DNA of 32,122 nt. Source: Oscillibacter valericigenes (lineage in GTDB: Bacteria > Bacillota > Clostridia > Oscillospirales > Oscillospiraceae). The position numbers and the translations under genes were made by a program. The stretch covers positions 1 through 32,122 of the forward strand of contig NZ_JACSNX010000027.1 of the NCBI RefSeq assembly GCF_016902445.1. Reading direction: 5' to 3'. The notes below the pieces were generated by a model. That model was not told the origin of the DNA and did not search any database. It saw nothing but the letters and a program-made list of their open reading frames with translations. Shown here piece after piece: positions 16,366-23,038 of the stretch (positions are counted from its first letter, which is position 1; each line of letters starts with the position of its first letter).

Positions 16366-17619
16366 GTGACCATCGGGCAGCGCATCGCACAGAAGCGAAA
16401 GGAACTGGCGCTCTCCCAGGAGGCGCTGGGGGACCAGCTGGGGGTCTCCCGCCAGTCGATTTACAAATGGGAATCGGATACGGCTCTGCCGGAGATCGAC
16501 AAGCTGATCGCGCTGAGCCGCCTCTACGGCGTCTCCGTGGGATGGCTCCTGGGTGTGGAGGATCTTCCGGAGCCCCCTGGGGAAGCTGCCGGAACAGAGG
16601 CCGCGCTGACAGAACAGCAGCTGCGCATGGTGGAGGAGATCGCGAGCCGGTACATCGCCGCCCAGCCAAAGCCCCGGAAGCGCCGCCGCTGGCCCTTTGT
16701 CGCGGCAGGTCTGATCCTGTGCCTAGTGCTGTTCCATCTCTTCGACCGCCTGGGCCGGATGGACGATCAGTACGCGGATCTGCAGAACAGCGTCTACCGG
16801 GTGGAGTCCAGCGTGAACGGCCAGATCGGCTCCCTCTCCAGCCGGGTGGAGGAGATCCTGAAGGCCCAGAACAGCCTGGTGGCGGACTATCATGTGGAGC
16901 TGGTGGGGGTGTGGCCTGAAAACAATACTGCTACATTTTCCGCCTACGCTGTCCCCAAGACCTATGTGGCCGGAATGTCCGTGGAGTTCCTGGCGGAGAA
17001 CGGGGAGACTGCCAGCGACCAGCTGGGCAAAGCCGGCGAAGAGGGCTCCAATCAGCGGTTTTCCGCTACGATTTCTGTCCCTCTGTCGGACCACATTACC
17101 CTCTCGACGCTGCTGGTCCTGCCGGACGGCACCCGCCAGACCCAGCTGCTGGACCAGTTCGAGGGGCTGTACAGCGACTCGCTGCCCCAGGTAGATGTCT
17201 CCAGCGAGCTCGTGTGGATGGAGTTGGAGGACGGGGACCTGATGCTGGAAAAAGATGACCACGAGCGGTACGTCTATATCCGAGAAATCGAGCCGGATGC
17301 AGAGCAGCCTGCCGCAGCTGCGGCAAACATCCAAGTGGGGCTGTTCAAAAATCAAAAGCTGGTGGCCTGGGCGGAGCCCTGCGAGACGCCGGACAGCTTC
17401 CACGGCTTCGAGGAATATGATTTCTACCGCCTGCCGGAGCTGCAGCTGCCGGTCTCTCCGCAGGATACCCTGCAGGTGGCTGCCGTGGTGACGGATGTCT
17501 ATGGCCGCCAGGGCGTGTACAGCGACATCCCCTGTGTCCTCGAGGACGGGGAGCTGACCTGGCCTGCCACGCCGGATCTCAGCGACCATGACCCCGCCCA
17601 CTGGCAGTACGGCGGATGA
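16366..17619 (+). CDS. Membrane-anchored XRE-family regulator with extracytoplasmic domain
   Basis: The protein has 417 residues with a GTG start at 16366, chosen because AAGGAGG (16351-16357) is 8 nt upstream; a farther GTG at 16309 has no site. Residues 2-62 form an XRE helix-turn-helix (LSQEALGDQLGVSRQSIYKWE, 16-36, allowing for the turn). After a linker and a basic stretch (103-108) comes one TM helix (about 109-126). A short coiled-coil-like segment (130-172) and an extracytoplasmic domain of about 240 residues follow, without recognisable family motifs. This is a one-component architecture: DNA binding inside, sensing outside. A possible extended -10 (TGCTATGCT, 16334-16342) would give a very short leader. 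Target genes are unknown; the membrane-protein operon downstream is a guess only. Confidence 0.8.
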   Translation: MTIGQRIAQKRKELALSQEALGDQLGVSRQSIYKWESDTALPEIDKLIALSRLYGVSVGWLLGVEDLPEPPGEAAGTEAALTEQQLRMVEEIASRYIAAQPKPRKRRRWPFVAAGLILCLVLFHLFDRLGRMDDQYADLQNSVYRVESSVNGQIGSLSSRVEEILKAQNSLVADYHVELVGVWPENNTATFSAYAVPKTYVAGMSVEFLAENGETASDQLGKAGEEGSNQRFSATISVPLSDHITLSTLLVLPDGTRQTQLLDQFEGLYSDSLPQVDVSSELVWMELEDGDLMLEKDDHERYVYIREIEPDAEQPAAAAANIQVGLFKNQKLVAWAEPCETPDSFHGFEEYDFYRLPELQLPVSPQDTLQVAAVVTDVYGRQGVYSDIPCVLEDGELTWPATPDLSDHDPAHWQYGG

Positions 17620-17718
17620 CCGCCGGCCGATTTGTTTCCGAACTTTGAACATTTTATGAATCAAAACAGCTGTTTTTGACCGGTCTGTAAACAAACTATG
17701 AAGCTTTTTCCCAGGCTG

Positions 17719-17747
17719 TTGACTTTCTTTTCCGGGCGCGCTATAGT
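17719..17747 (+). promoter_or_regulatory. Strong sigma-A-type promoter upstream of candidate small RNA
   Basis: TTGACT (17719-17724), exact 17-nt spacer, TATAGT (17742-17747). Five of six bases match consensus at each hexamer. The predicted start is near 17754, with only a terminator and no gene downstream before the next promoter. Confidence 0.7.
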
Positions 17748-17753
17748 GAGGAC

Positions 17754-17856
17754 AACAGGCAGGAAGCTTGTTTACCCATCATTTTCCCTCTCCTTTCTCT
17801 ATATCATACAGACGCCGGGGCGGTCCGAAGGGACCGCCCCGGCGTCGTCTTTTGTC
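17754..17856 (+). ncRNA. Candidate small RNA of about 100 nt
   Basis: It is defined by a strong promoter ending at 17747 and an intrinsic terminator ending near 17853. No open frame with a ribosome site lies between. The 5' part is a pyrimidine-rich, mostly unstructured stretch (about 17775-17800); the 3' part is the terminator hairpin. This is the usual shape of a trans-acting regulatory RNA, but it could also be an attenuated leader of the operon beginning at 17964. No known RNA family was recognised. Confidence 0.4.
17811..17853 (+). terminator. Intrinsic terminator with 16-bp perfect stem
   Basis: Bases 17811-17826 pair perfectly with 17831-17846 around a GAAG tetraloop; GTCTTTT follows. 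It ends transcription from the promoter at 17719. Confidence 0.8.
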
Positions 17857-17890
17857 CGTTTCCCCTCCTTGTCGTCCTCCTTTATAAATT

Positions 17891-17927
17891 TATCGATAAA
17901 CAATAAAAAATCATTGACAAACAATAA
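17891..17927 (+). promoter_or_regulatory. Direct-repeat operator candidate
   Basis: AAACAATAA occurs at 17898-17906 and 17919-17927, exactly 21 nt (two helical turns) apart, the second overlapping the -35 box. The palindrome TATCGATA (17891-17898) abuts the first. It is a likely binding site for the XRE regulator encoded at 18854; inferred from position and spacing. Confidence 0.45.
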
Positions 17928-17942
17928 CACTCGTGGTACGAT
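17914..17942 (+). promoter_or_regulatory. Promoter of the DUF2975/XRE operon
   Basis: TTGACA (17914-17919, consensus), 17-nt spacer, TACGAT (17937-17942). The predicted start near 17949 is just before the AAGGAGGG site of the gene at 17964. Confidence 0.75.
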
Positions 17943-17963
17943 GCAGAAAAAGGAGGGAGTTCC

Positions 17964-18269
17964 ATGTCATGGATCTGCCGCATCCTGCGGACCGCATCTG
18001 TTCTGCTGCTTCTGGCGGCGCTGTTTCTGGTACCCGCTCTGGTGCTCTCGGGCGGGGAGCTCCTGCCGGAGTTCACGCGCCTCACACCATATGCCCGCTG
18101 GTGGGAGGTGCCTCTTCGGACGCTGATCGCCTGCGCCTTGAGCTGGGTCTGGCTCTGGACCGAGGGGACGGCCCTTCAGATCCTGCTGGCGCTGCTGCTG
18201 TGGTTCTGCATCGGCTGGGCCCTGTGCCTGCTGCTGCGGCTCCGCAAGGTCAAAACTTCCCAACTGTAA
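17964..18269 (+). CDS. Small membrane protein of unknown function
   Basis: The protein has 101 residues; AAGGAGGG precedes the ATG. It has three hydrophobic segments (about 10-30, 50-67 and 72-94) and a basic C-terminus (RLRKVK). No family was recognised. It is the first gene after the operator-bearing promoter and lies 14 nt before the DUF2975 gene, so it is co-transcribed and probably acts with that protein in the membrane. Confidence 0.75.
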   Translation: MSWICRILRTASVLLLLAALFLVPALVLSGGELLPEFTRLTPYARWWEVPLRTLIACALSWVWLWTEGTALQILLALLLWFCIGWALCLLLRLRKVKTSQL

Positions 18270-18283
18270 GGAGGAACAACGCC

Positions 18284-18844
18284 GTGTCCAACTCCACCGT
18301 ACAAACCATCGCCCGGATCTTGAAAGTCCTGGTGACCGTCACCTTTGTCTGCAACCTCCTGGCCCTGCTGCTGGTGCCGGGACTGGTGTATTTCCGGTTT
18401 GATCTGGAACATATTCAGGCGCTTTGGGCGTATGAGAGCGACGATTGCTTTTGGAACTTCGTTGATCTGCTCTTCCTCTGGTGGCTCGACGCCAACCCCT
18501 ATACCACCGCCCTGACCCTCTTCCTCTGGGCCGCCGGCATCTGCACCGCCGTCATCCTGTGGCAGGGCCGGCGGGTGCTGGACACCATCCTCCGGGGCAC
18601 GCCCTTCTGTCCCGAAAACGCCGTCAGCCTGCGGCGGGCGGCCGTCTGCTCCTTTGTCATCTCCCTGGCCGCACTGGCCCGGCTGATCTTCAGCCTGTAC
18701 TGGTTCCGCTCTCCGGCGCCGCTGGTGTCCTACAACGCATTGTTCGTGCCCATCTTCGCCATGTTCGGCCTGCTGTGCCTGGTGATGGCCGCCCTGTTCG
18801 GCCAGGCGGCGGAGATCAAGGCGGAGAACGACCTGACGATTTGA
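18284..18844 (+). CDS. DUF2975-family membrane protein
   Basis: The protein has 186 residues with a GTG start at 18284, 9 nt after AAGGAGG; the frame runs farther upstream through the preceding gene without a site. Four TM helices are visible (about 8-33, 76-97, 123-145 and 152-176). The stretch GRRVLDTILRGTPFCPEN after TM2 resembles the conserved segment of DUF2975 proteins, which are typically encoded directly before a small YozG-like XRE regulator, as here. The biochemical role of the family is unknown; a membrane partner or sensor for the regulator is a reasonable inference. Confidence 0.8.
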   Translation: MSNSTVQTIARILKVLVTVTFVCNLLALLLVPGLVYFRFDLEHIQALWAYESDDCFWNFVDLLFLWWLDANPYTTALTLFLWAAGICTAVILWQGRRVLDTILRGTPFCPENAVSLRRAAVCSFVISLAALARLIFSLYWFRSPAPLVSYNALFVPIFAMFGLLCLVMAALFGQAAEIKAENDLTI

Positions 18845-18853
18845 GGTGGCGGC

Positions 18854-19060
18854 ATGATCGTAGTGAATCTGGACGTGATGATGGCCAAGCGGAAAATGAC
18901 CCTCTCCCAGCTGTCGGAGAAGGTGGACATCACCCTGGCGAACCTGTCCATTCTGAAAAACAACAAGGCCAAGGCCGTCCGCTTCTCCACCCTGGAGGCC
19001 ATCTGCGCCGCCCTGGACTGCCAGCCGGGGGACATTCTGGAATATGTGCCGGATGAATGA
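18854..19060 (+). CDS. Small XRE/YozG-like helix-turn-helix regulator
   Basis: The protein has 68 residues, almost entirely one helix-turn-helix domain: MAKRKMTLSQLSEKVDIT, then LANLSILKNNKAKAVRF as recognition region, then FSTLEAICAALDCQPGDIL, the usual C-terminal part of the Cro/C1 family. GAGGTGG precedes the ATG. It follows the DUF2975 gene by 9 nt, a standard arrangement. It probably binds the repeats near 17898-17927 and controls its own operon; not shown by sequence alone. Confidence 0.88.
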   Translation: MIVVNLDVMMAKRKMTLSQLSEKVDITLANLSILKNNKAKAVRFSTLEAICAALDCQPGDILEYVPDE

Positions 19061-19278
19061 CCGCTCCCGCCTGGAGCTGTTCTGTCCTGGCATCGCCGCA
19101 TTGATTCTGCTGCCGCACATCACCGTGCTCCGTTCCGCCCTCTGGCCTTCTGGGGACCCTGGGCAGCTGCATCTGGCCGTCCCTCCTGCTGTATCTGCTT
19201 CCGCTGCCCCTGGTGTGCATCCCGCCCAAGTCCCCCTTAAAACCGCAAGAGCCTGTCCCTGCTGAGCGGACAGTGTAA
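19053..19278 (+). pseudogene. Frameshifted small membrane protein gene
   Basis: An ATG at 19053 overlaps the end of the XRE gene (ATGAATGA) and starts a peptide with one hydrophobic stretch, FCPGIAALILLPHITVL. After about 19140 this frame turns into non-membrane-like Pro/Ala sequence. From there the frame one base on (codons in register with the TAA at 19276-19278) instead encodes GLLGTLGSCIWPSLLLYLLP and PLPLVCIPPKS, a clear second membrane helix and basic tail. A single-base indel near 19125-19150 explains this as a broken two-helix protein of about 75 residues. A sequencing error is possible. Confidence 0.45.
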
Positions 19279-19292
19279 AAGGAGAATCTCAT

Positions 19293-20813
19293 ATGAGTGA
19301 AGAGAAAAACGCCCTCCCGCCGGAGGGTCCGGCGAAGCCTGCTCAAAATTTGGAAAAAATCGTCTCTCTGTCGCCCCGTGAGCGGCTGCTGCTGCCGCTG
19401 ACCTTCGGTTTCTGTCTCCTGCTGGTGAACACGCTGCTGGAGACTGGCCCCACCGCCGGGCTCACCGCCGCCGTCTGCGCTTGGTACGCCCTGCTGACCG
19501 TCTGTCAGGGGCGCAAGCTGCTGATCGCTGGGGAAAGCCGGTTTTTGCTGGCGACAAACCTGGTGCTGGCGGCCACGCTGGCCCTGGGCTCCAACTGGTA
19601 CTTCCGCGTGTGGAACCTGCTGGCCCTGCTGGCGCTGCTGCCCATCCACGCCGTGGGTCTCTCCGGCGGGCAGCGGCTGCCCTGGTGGCGCCCCGCCATG
19701 CTGTGGGAGCGGTTCTGCCTGCTGCTGTGGGGGCTGTTCGGCCACCTGTGGGCTGCCGTTGCCGCCCTTCTGCCGGAAAAGCGGGACAGCTCCGCCCGGC
19801 GCATCCTGCCTCTGGTGCTGGGCACCGCAGGCGCCGTGATCCTGCTGGCGGTTCTGGTTCCGGTGCTGGCCTCCGCCGACGCGCTGTTCGCCGCCGCCAC
19901 AGCGGACCTGCGGTCCTTCCTGTCCCTCCACTTTTCGGACGCCGTGTGGAAGACCATTGTGGCCGCGGTGATGACGCCCTTCTTCTTCGGCCTGCTGTAC
20001 TTTCTCCGCCGTCCCACGCCCTTGAAGCAGCAGGCGGAAAAGCCTCCCCGCACGGTGGACGGACTGGGCTTTGCCATTGTACTGGCGGCGGTGGCGGCGC
20101 TGTACCTGCTGTTTCTGGGCATCCAGTCCGCCGGGCTTTTCGGCGGTTCGGAATATCTGGCCCAAAAGGGCCTGTCCTACGCGGAGTGGGCCCGAAGCGG
20201 CTTCTTCCAGATGGTGGGTGTGACGGTCCTCAATCTCTCCCTGCTGCTGGCGGCGGTCCAGTGGTCCCGGCGGACCGGCGCCGCCTGGCGGGCGGTGCGG
20301 TTCCTCTCCGCCCTGCTGACGGCGGAGAGTCTGGTGCTGCTGGTCTCCGCCGGTGTGCGGATGACGCTGTACGTGGAGGCCTACGGCCTGTCCTTCAAAC
20401 GGTTCCTCACCTACTGGGGCATGGGGATGATGGCGGCCTTCCTGCTGGCGGCGGCCTGGAAGGTCCATCGGCCGGACTTCCGGTTCTGCCGGGTGGTGTT
20501 CCCTCTGGCCCTGGCGGGGTGGCTGGTCATCAACTGCGTGCCGGTGGACTGCCTGGTGGCGAGGGACCAGGTGGACCGGTATCTGGCCGGGGAGAGTGCG
20601 GCGCTGGATGTGGAGTATCTGCTCTATGACCTCTCCTATGACACCCTGTCTCAGCTGCGGCGGCTGGACCAGTCCGAGATCTTCCGGTGTGGCAGCGGCA
20701 GTTTTTCGCTGGGGCATCTGGTCGACCAGCGGCTTGCCGAAGCCCGGGCGGACTGCGCCGACTGGCGGACCTGGAACCTCTCGGCCTGGCTGGCCAGCCG
20801 GAACGGCACATAA
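19293..20813 (+). CDS. DUF4173/DUF4153-type polytopic membrane protein
   Basis: The protein has 506 residues; AAAAGGAG precedes the ATG at 19293. The first 30 residues are hydrophilic, then about eleven TM helices run to residue 420, and a soluble tail of about 75 residues closes it. The segment LSYAEWARSGFFQMVGV and the FKRFLTYWGMG segment match what is typical of DUF4173 proteins. The function of this family is unknown. It begins the second half of the operon, 14 nt after the broken membrane gene, and is followed at 15 nt by a lipoprotein. Confidence 0.75.
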   Translation: MSEEKNALPPEGPAKPAQNLEKIVSLSPRERLLLPLTFGFCLLLVNTLLETGPTAGLTAAVCAWYALLTVCQGRKLLIAGESRFLLATNLVLAATLALGSNWYFRVWNLLALLALLPIHAVGLSGGQRLPWWRPAMLWERFCLLLWGLFGHLWAAVAALLPEKRDSSARRILPLVLGTAGAVILLAVLVPVLASADALFAAATADLRSFLSLHFSDAVWKTIVAAVMTPFFFGLLYFLRRPTPLKQQAEKPPRTVDGLGFAIVLAAVAALYLLFLGIQSAGLFGGSEYLAQKGLSYAEWARSGFFQMVGVTVLNLSLLLAAVQWSRRTGAAWRAVRFLSALLTAESLVLLVSAGVRMTLYVEAYGLSFKRFLTYWGMGMMAAFLLAAAWKVHRPDFRFCRVVFPLALAGWLVINCVPVDCLVARDQVDRYLAGESAALDVEYLLYDLSYDTLSQLRRLDQSEIFRCGSGSFSLGHLVDQRLAEARADCADWRTWNLSAWLASRNGT

Positions 20814-20828
20814 GGGAGGTGCGCTGAC

Positions 20829-21248
20829 ATGAAACTTCATCTGTCATGGGCCGCCTGCGGCCTGCTGCTGGTCCTGTCGCTGGCGGCCTGCGGCGGGGCG
20901 GACACCCTGATCCTGCCGGATGCGTCAGAGGTCACCGCCGTCCGGGTGACGGCCGGCGGAGCGGTGACGCTCCACCGGGATCCGGCGTGGATCCAATCAT
21001 TTCTGACGGAGGCGGCGGAGGCCGCTCCCACCGGCCGGGAGAGCGCCCAGGACGCTCCGGGCCAGCCAGGCGCTGTCAGGGTCGAGCTGGGCACGGGAGA
21101 TTCCCCCGGCTGGAGCGTCCTCTATGTCTATCAGACGGAGGACGGCTGCTGTCTGGAGCAGCCCTACGAGGGGATCTGGCAGGGGGATGACGCCCTCTGG
21201 ACACAGTTGGCGGCGGACACGCCGCCGGAGGGGAGGAATGCTTCATGA
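20829..21248 (+). CDS. Putative lipoprotein of unknown function
   Basis: The protein has 139 residues; GGGAGGTG precedes the ATG. A lipoprotein signal peptide ends in the lipobox LAAC, making Cys21 the lipidated residue, so the mature part of about 119 residues should sit on the outer face of the membrane. No domain was recognised; the mature part is acidic and contains two adjacent cysteines (DGCCLEQ). The stop overlaps the next ATG as ATGA (21245-21248). Confidence 0.8.
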   Translation: MKLHLSWAACGLLLVLSLAACGGADTLILPDASEVTAVRVTAGGAVTLHRDPAWIQSFLTEAAEAAPTGRESAQDAPGQPGAVRVELGTGDSPGWSVLYVYQTEDGCCLEQPYEGIWQGDDALWTQLAADTPPEGRNAS

Positions 21249-21430
21249 ACCGGCAGAAGGTGCTGTTTTGGATCTGCCTGCTGCTCTGCGGCGTCCTGAT
21301 CGCCGGTACGTTCTATCTGATCGGCTACAAGACCGCCTATGACCGGATGGAGAGCGCCGTGCCGTCTGCAATCTCATCCGCTGTCTGCCGCCTGGCGGAG
21401 AAGGAGGTCCCCCAATGTTCCGAACTCTGA
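21245..21430 (+). CDS. Small single-pass membrane protein
   Basis: The protein has 61 residues with one N-terminal TM helix (about 7-27) followed by a tail of about 34 residues outside or inside. It overlaps the lipoprotein gene by 4 nt and the next gene by 16 nt. GGAGGGGAGG upstream supports the start. Family not recognised; its place between two exported proteins suggests a membrane complex. Confidence 0.65.
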   Translation: MNRQKVLFWICLLLCGVLIAGTFYLIGYKTAYDRMESAVPSAISSAVCRLAEKEVPQCSEL

Positions 21431-21858
21431 CCGGCTTCTTTCTGGCCCTCCCGGTGCTGGCCGTTCTGCTGGCGGTGTCCTTCCTGCAGACTGCTGGTGA
21501 CTATATGCGGACGGTCAACCTCAACTGGGAGCTGGATCTGCCCACCAGCCAGGGCTGCCTGTATGAGACCGACAGCGGTGCCAGCTTTCACGGGGACGGG
21601 GAGCGGTATCACGTTCTGGAGTACGCCGGGGACGGCCGGCTGGAACAGGCTTTGGCGGAGCAGGCCACGCCGCTCCCCTCCGCCGAGAACCCAGTGACGG
21701 AGATCTTAGACGATCTGTCCGTCCCGGCGGACCAGCGGCCCGACTTTGCCGACTGCGGCGTCTTCACCGCCGATCATCCCTCGGATGACCGAAACCGGCT
21801 GTACCTGCTGGTGAACAGCGCCGGCACCCGGCTGTATGTGGTGGAGTTCTTCCTGTAG
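21415..21858 (+). CDS. Membrane-anchored extracytoplasmic protein of unknown function
   Basis: The protein has 147 residues. GGAGAAGGAGG precedes the ATG. One N-terminal TM or uncleaved signal (about 6-27) is followed by an extracytoplasmic domain of about 120 residues ending in hydrophobic VVEFFL. No family recognised. It is the last gene of the operon, with a strong terminator 28 nt downstream. Confidence 0.72.
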   Translation: MFRTLTGFFLALPVLAVLLAVSFLQTAGDYMRTVNLNWELDLPTSQGCLYETDSGASFHGDGERYHVLEYAGDGRLEQALAEQATPLPSAENPVTEILDDLSVPADQRPDFADCGVFTADHPSDDRNRLYLLVNSAGTRLYVVEFFL

Positions 21859-21885
21859 GCCGGCCCGCCGGGCTCCGGCAAAATA

Positions 21886-21928
21886 GCAGGCCCGCCGCAC
21901 ACAGCGGCGGGCCTGCCTTATTTTTTTC
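21886..21928 (+). terminator. Intrinsic terminator
   Basis: Perfect 13-bp stem (21886-21898 with 21904-21916), loop ACACA, followed by a run of T with one break (21919-21928). Ends the operon at 21858. Confidence 0.9.
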
Positions 21929-21957
21929 TTGGACATTGGCTCCGTTTGTGTTAAAAT
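21929..21957 (+). promoter_or_regulatory. Promoter for the AEC transporter gene
   Basis: TTGGAC (21929-21934), 17-nt spacer, extended -10 TGTTAAAAT (hexamer 21952-21957). The -35 is weak, but the TG extension compensates. Predicted start near 21964. Confidence 0.5.
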
Positions 21958-21976
21958 CCTGTTATCAAAACCACGG

Positions 21977-22004
21977 CGCTCCGGCGGATATGCCGGGGCG
22001 TTTT
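21977..22004 (+). promoter_or_regulatory. Leader hairpin with T-run, possible attenuator
   Basis: CGCTCCGGC (21977-21985) pairs with GCCGGGGCG (21992-22000), with one G-T pair, and TTTT follows directly. It lies in the predicted 5' leader, 13 nt before the transporter ATG. Confidence 0.4.
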
Positions 22005-22017
22005 CAGAGGTGCTGTC

Positions 22018-22968
22018 ATGTCGGAGATGAATGTGCTCTTTTTCCAGCAGATCGTGAAGATGTTTCTGATGCTGGCCGTCGGCTTCGCCGCCGTGAAGAT
22101 CAAGATCCTGCCGGCCACCGCCGGCAAGGGCCTCTCCCAGGTCATCGTGGCGGTCATCCGCCCCTGCGCCATTTTGTACGCCTTCCAGGTGGACTTTTCT
22201 GTGGACCGACTGCTGGGCCTGCTGCTGGCGCTGCTGGGGGCCGCCCTCTCCCACGCGGCGTTCATCTCTATCACCCGGCTGTACGCCGGGGGGCGGCTGG
22301 CCTTCTCCCCGGTGGAGCGGGCCTCCATGATCTACTCCAACAGCGGAAATCTGCTGATGCCGCTGGTGGCGGCCTCCATGGGGCAGGAGTGGCTGTTTTA
22401 CACCTGCGCCTACATGGGAGCTCTGCAGGTCTTTGTGTGGACCCATGGGGAGAGCCTCATCTGCGGCGCTCCCCGCATCAACTTCAAAAAGGCCCTGGGC
22501 AATCTGAACGTGCTGGCCATGGCGGTGGGATTTGTGCTCTTCTGCGCCAACATCCGGTTCACCGGCGTAGCGGGGCAGGCGGTGGAGACCCTGGGGGACG
22601 CCCTGGGCTCCACCAGTATGCTGTCCATCGGCATCTCCTTCGCCACCATCACCCGCCTGGATCTGCGGCGGATCGCCCGGGTGGCCGTGGTGACGCTGAA
22701 CCGCCTGGTCCTCTATCCCCTGCTGATGATGGCCGTCTTTCTGCTGCTGCGGCTGGACACCCTGCTGCCCGGCGCCCGGCAGATCGTGCTGATCACCCTG
22801 CTGGGGGCCGGCGCCCCCACCGGCGTGGTGGTCACCCAGATCGCCCAGCTCTACGATAAGGACGCCGACGAGGCCAGTCTCATCGGCGTGGTGACCATGG
22901 CCTGCAGCCTGCTGACGCTGCCCAGTCTCATCTGGGTCTATGAGGCCGTCGTGGACTGCATCCGGTGA
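22018..22968 (+). CDS. AEC (auxin efflux carrier) family transporter
   Basis: The protein has 316 residues with about ten TM helices in two five-helix halves. Typical AEC features are the N-terminal FFQQIVKMFLMLAVGF, the first-half motif NSGNLLMPL (about 110-118) and the second-half GAGAPTGVVVTQIAQLY (about 266-282), the two broken-helix crossover points of this superfamily. AEC members move organic anions such as malate or malonate, or other small metabolites; the substrate cannot be named from sequence. AGAGGTG precedes the ATG. It has its own promoter, a leader hairpin and a terminator, so it appears monocistronic. Confidence 0.9.
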   Translation: MSEMNVLFFQQIVKMFLMLAVGFAAVKIKILPATAGKGLSQVIVAVIRPCAILYAFQVDFSVDRLLGLLLALLGAALSHAAFISITRLYAGGRLAFSPVERASMIYSNSGNLLMPLVAASMGQEWLFYTCAYMGALQVFVWTHGESLICGAPRINFKKALGNLNVLAMAVGFVLFCANIRFTGVAGQAVETLGDALGSTSMLSIGISFATITRLDLRRIARVAVVTLNRLVLYPLLMMAVFLLLRLDTLLPGARQIVLITLLGAGAPTGVVVTQIAQLYDKDADEASLIGVVTMACSLLTLPSLIWVYEAVVDCIR

Positions 22969-22985
22969 TCCCGCATCTTTGAAGA

Positions 22986-23038
22986 AGCGCCGCAGCCTGA
23001 TTGGCTGCGGCGCTCGATTTCGGGCATCGCCCGTTTTT
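22986..23038. terminator. Bidirectional terminator region
   Basis: A 12-bp perfect stem (22986-22997 with 23003-23014, loop TGATT) is followed by a second small hairpin, CGGGC/GCCCG (23021-23025 with 23029-23033), and TTTTT (23034-23038). It separates the transporter from the convergent nucleotidyltransferase. Confidence 0.8.

Larger units (their letters stand above)
17620..17963. other. Gene-free regulatory stretch of 344 nt
   Basis: No convincing gene lies here. It is AT-richer than its surroundings and holds two good promoters (17719-17747 and 17914-17942), a perfect hairpin terminator between them (17811-17853), and direct-repeat operator candidates (17898-17927). An open frame starting at 17698 has no ribosome site and runs through the terminator, so it was not called. 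Confidence 0.7.

Noticed and set aside
17687..17775. Possible invertible (phase-variable) promoter: GTAAACAA at 17687-17694 and its complement at 17768-17775 flank the promoter at 17719
   Set aside because: The inverted repeat is only 8 bp (9 of 10 with one mismatch), shorter than known inverton repeats, and no invertase gene is nearby.
17698..18126. Open frame of 142 codons starting at 17698
   Set aside because: No ribosome site; it runs through a promoter, a strong terminator and another promoter, and then overlaps a better gene in another frame.
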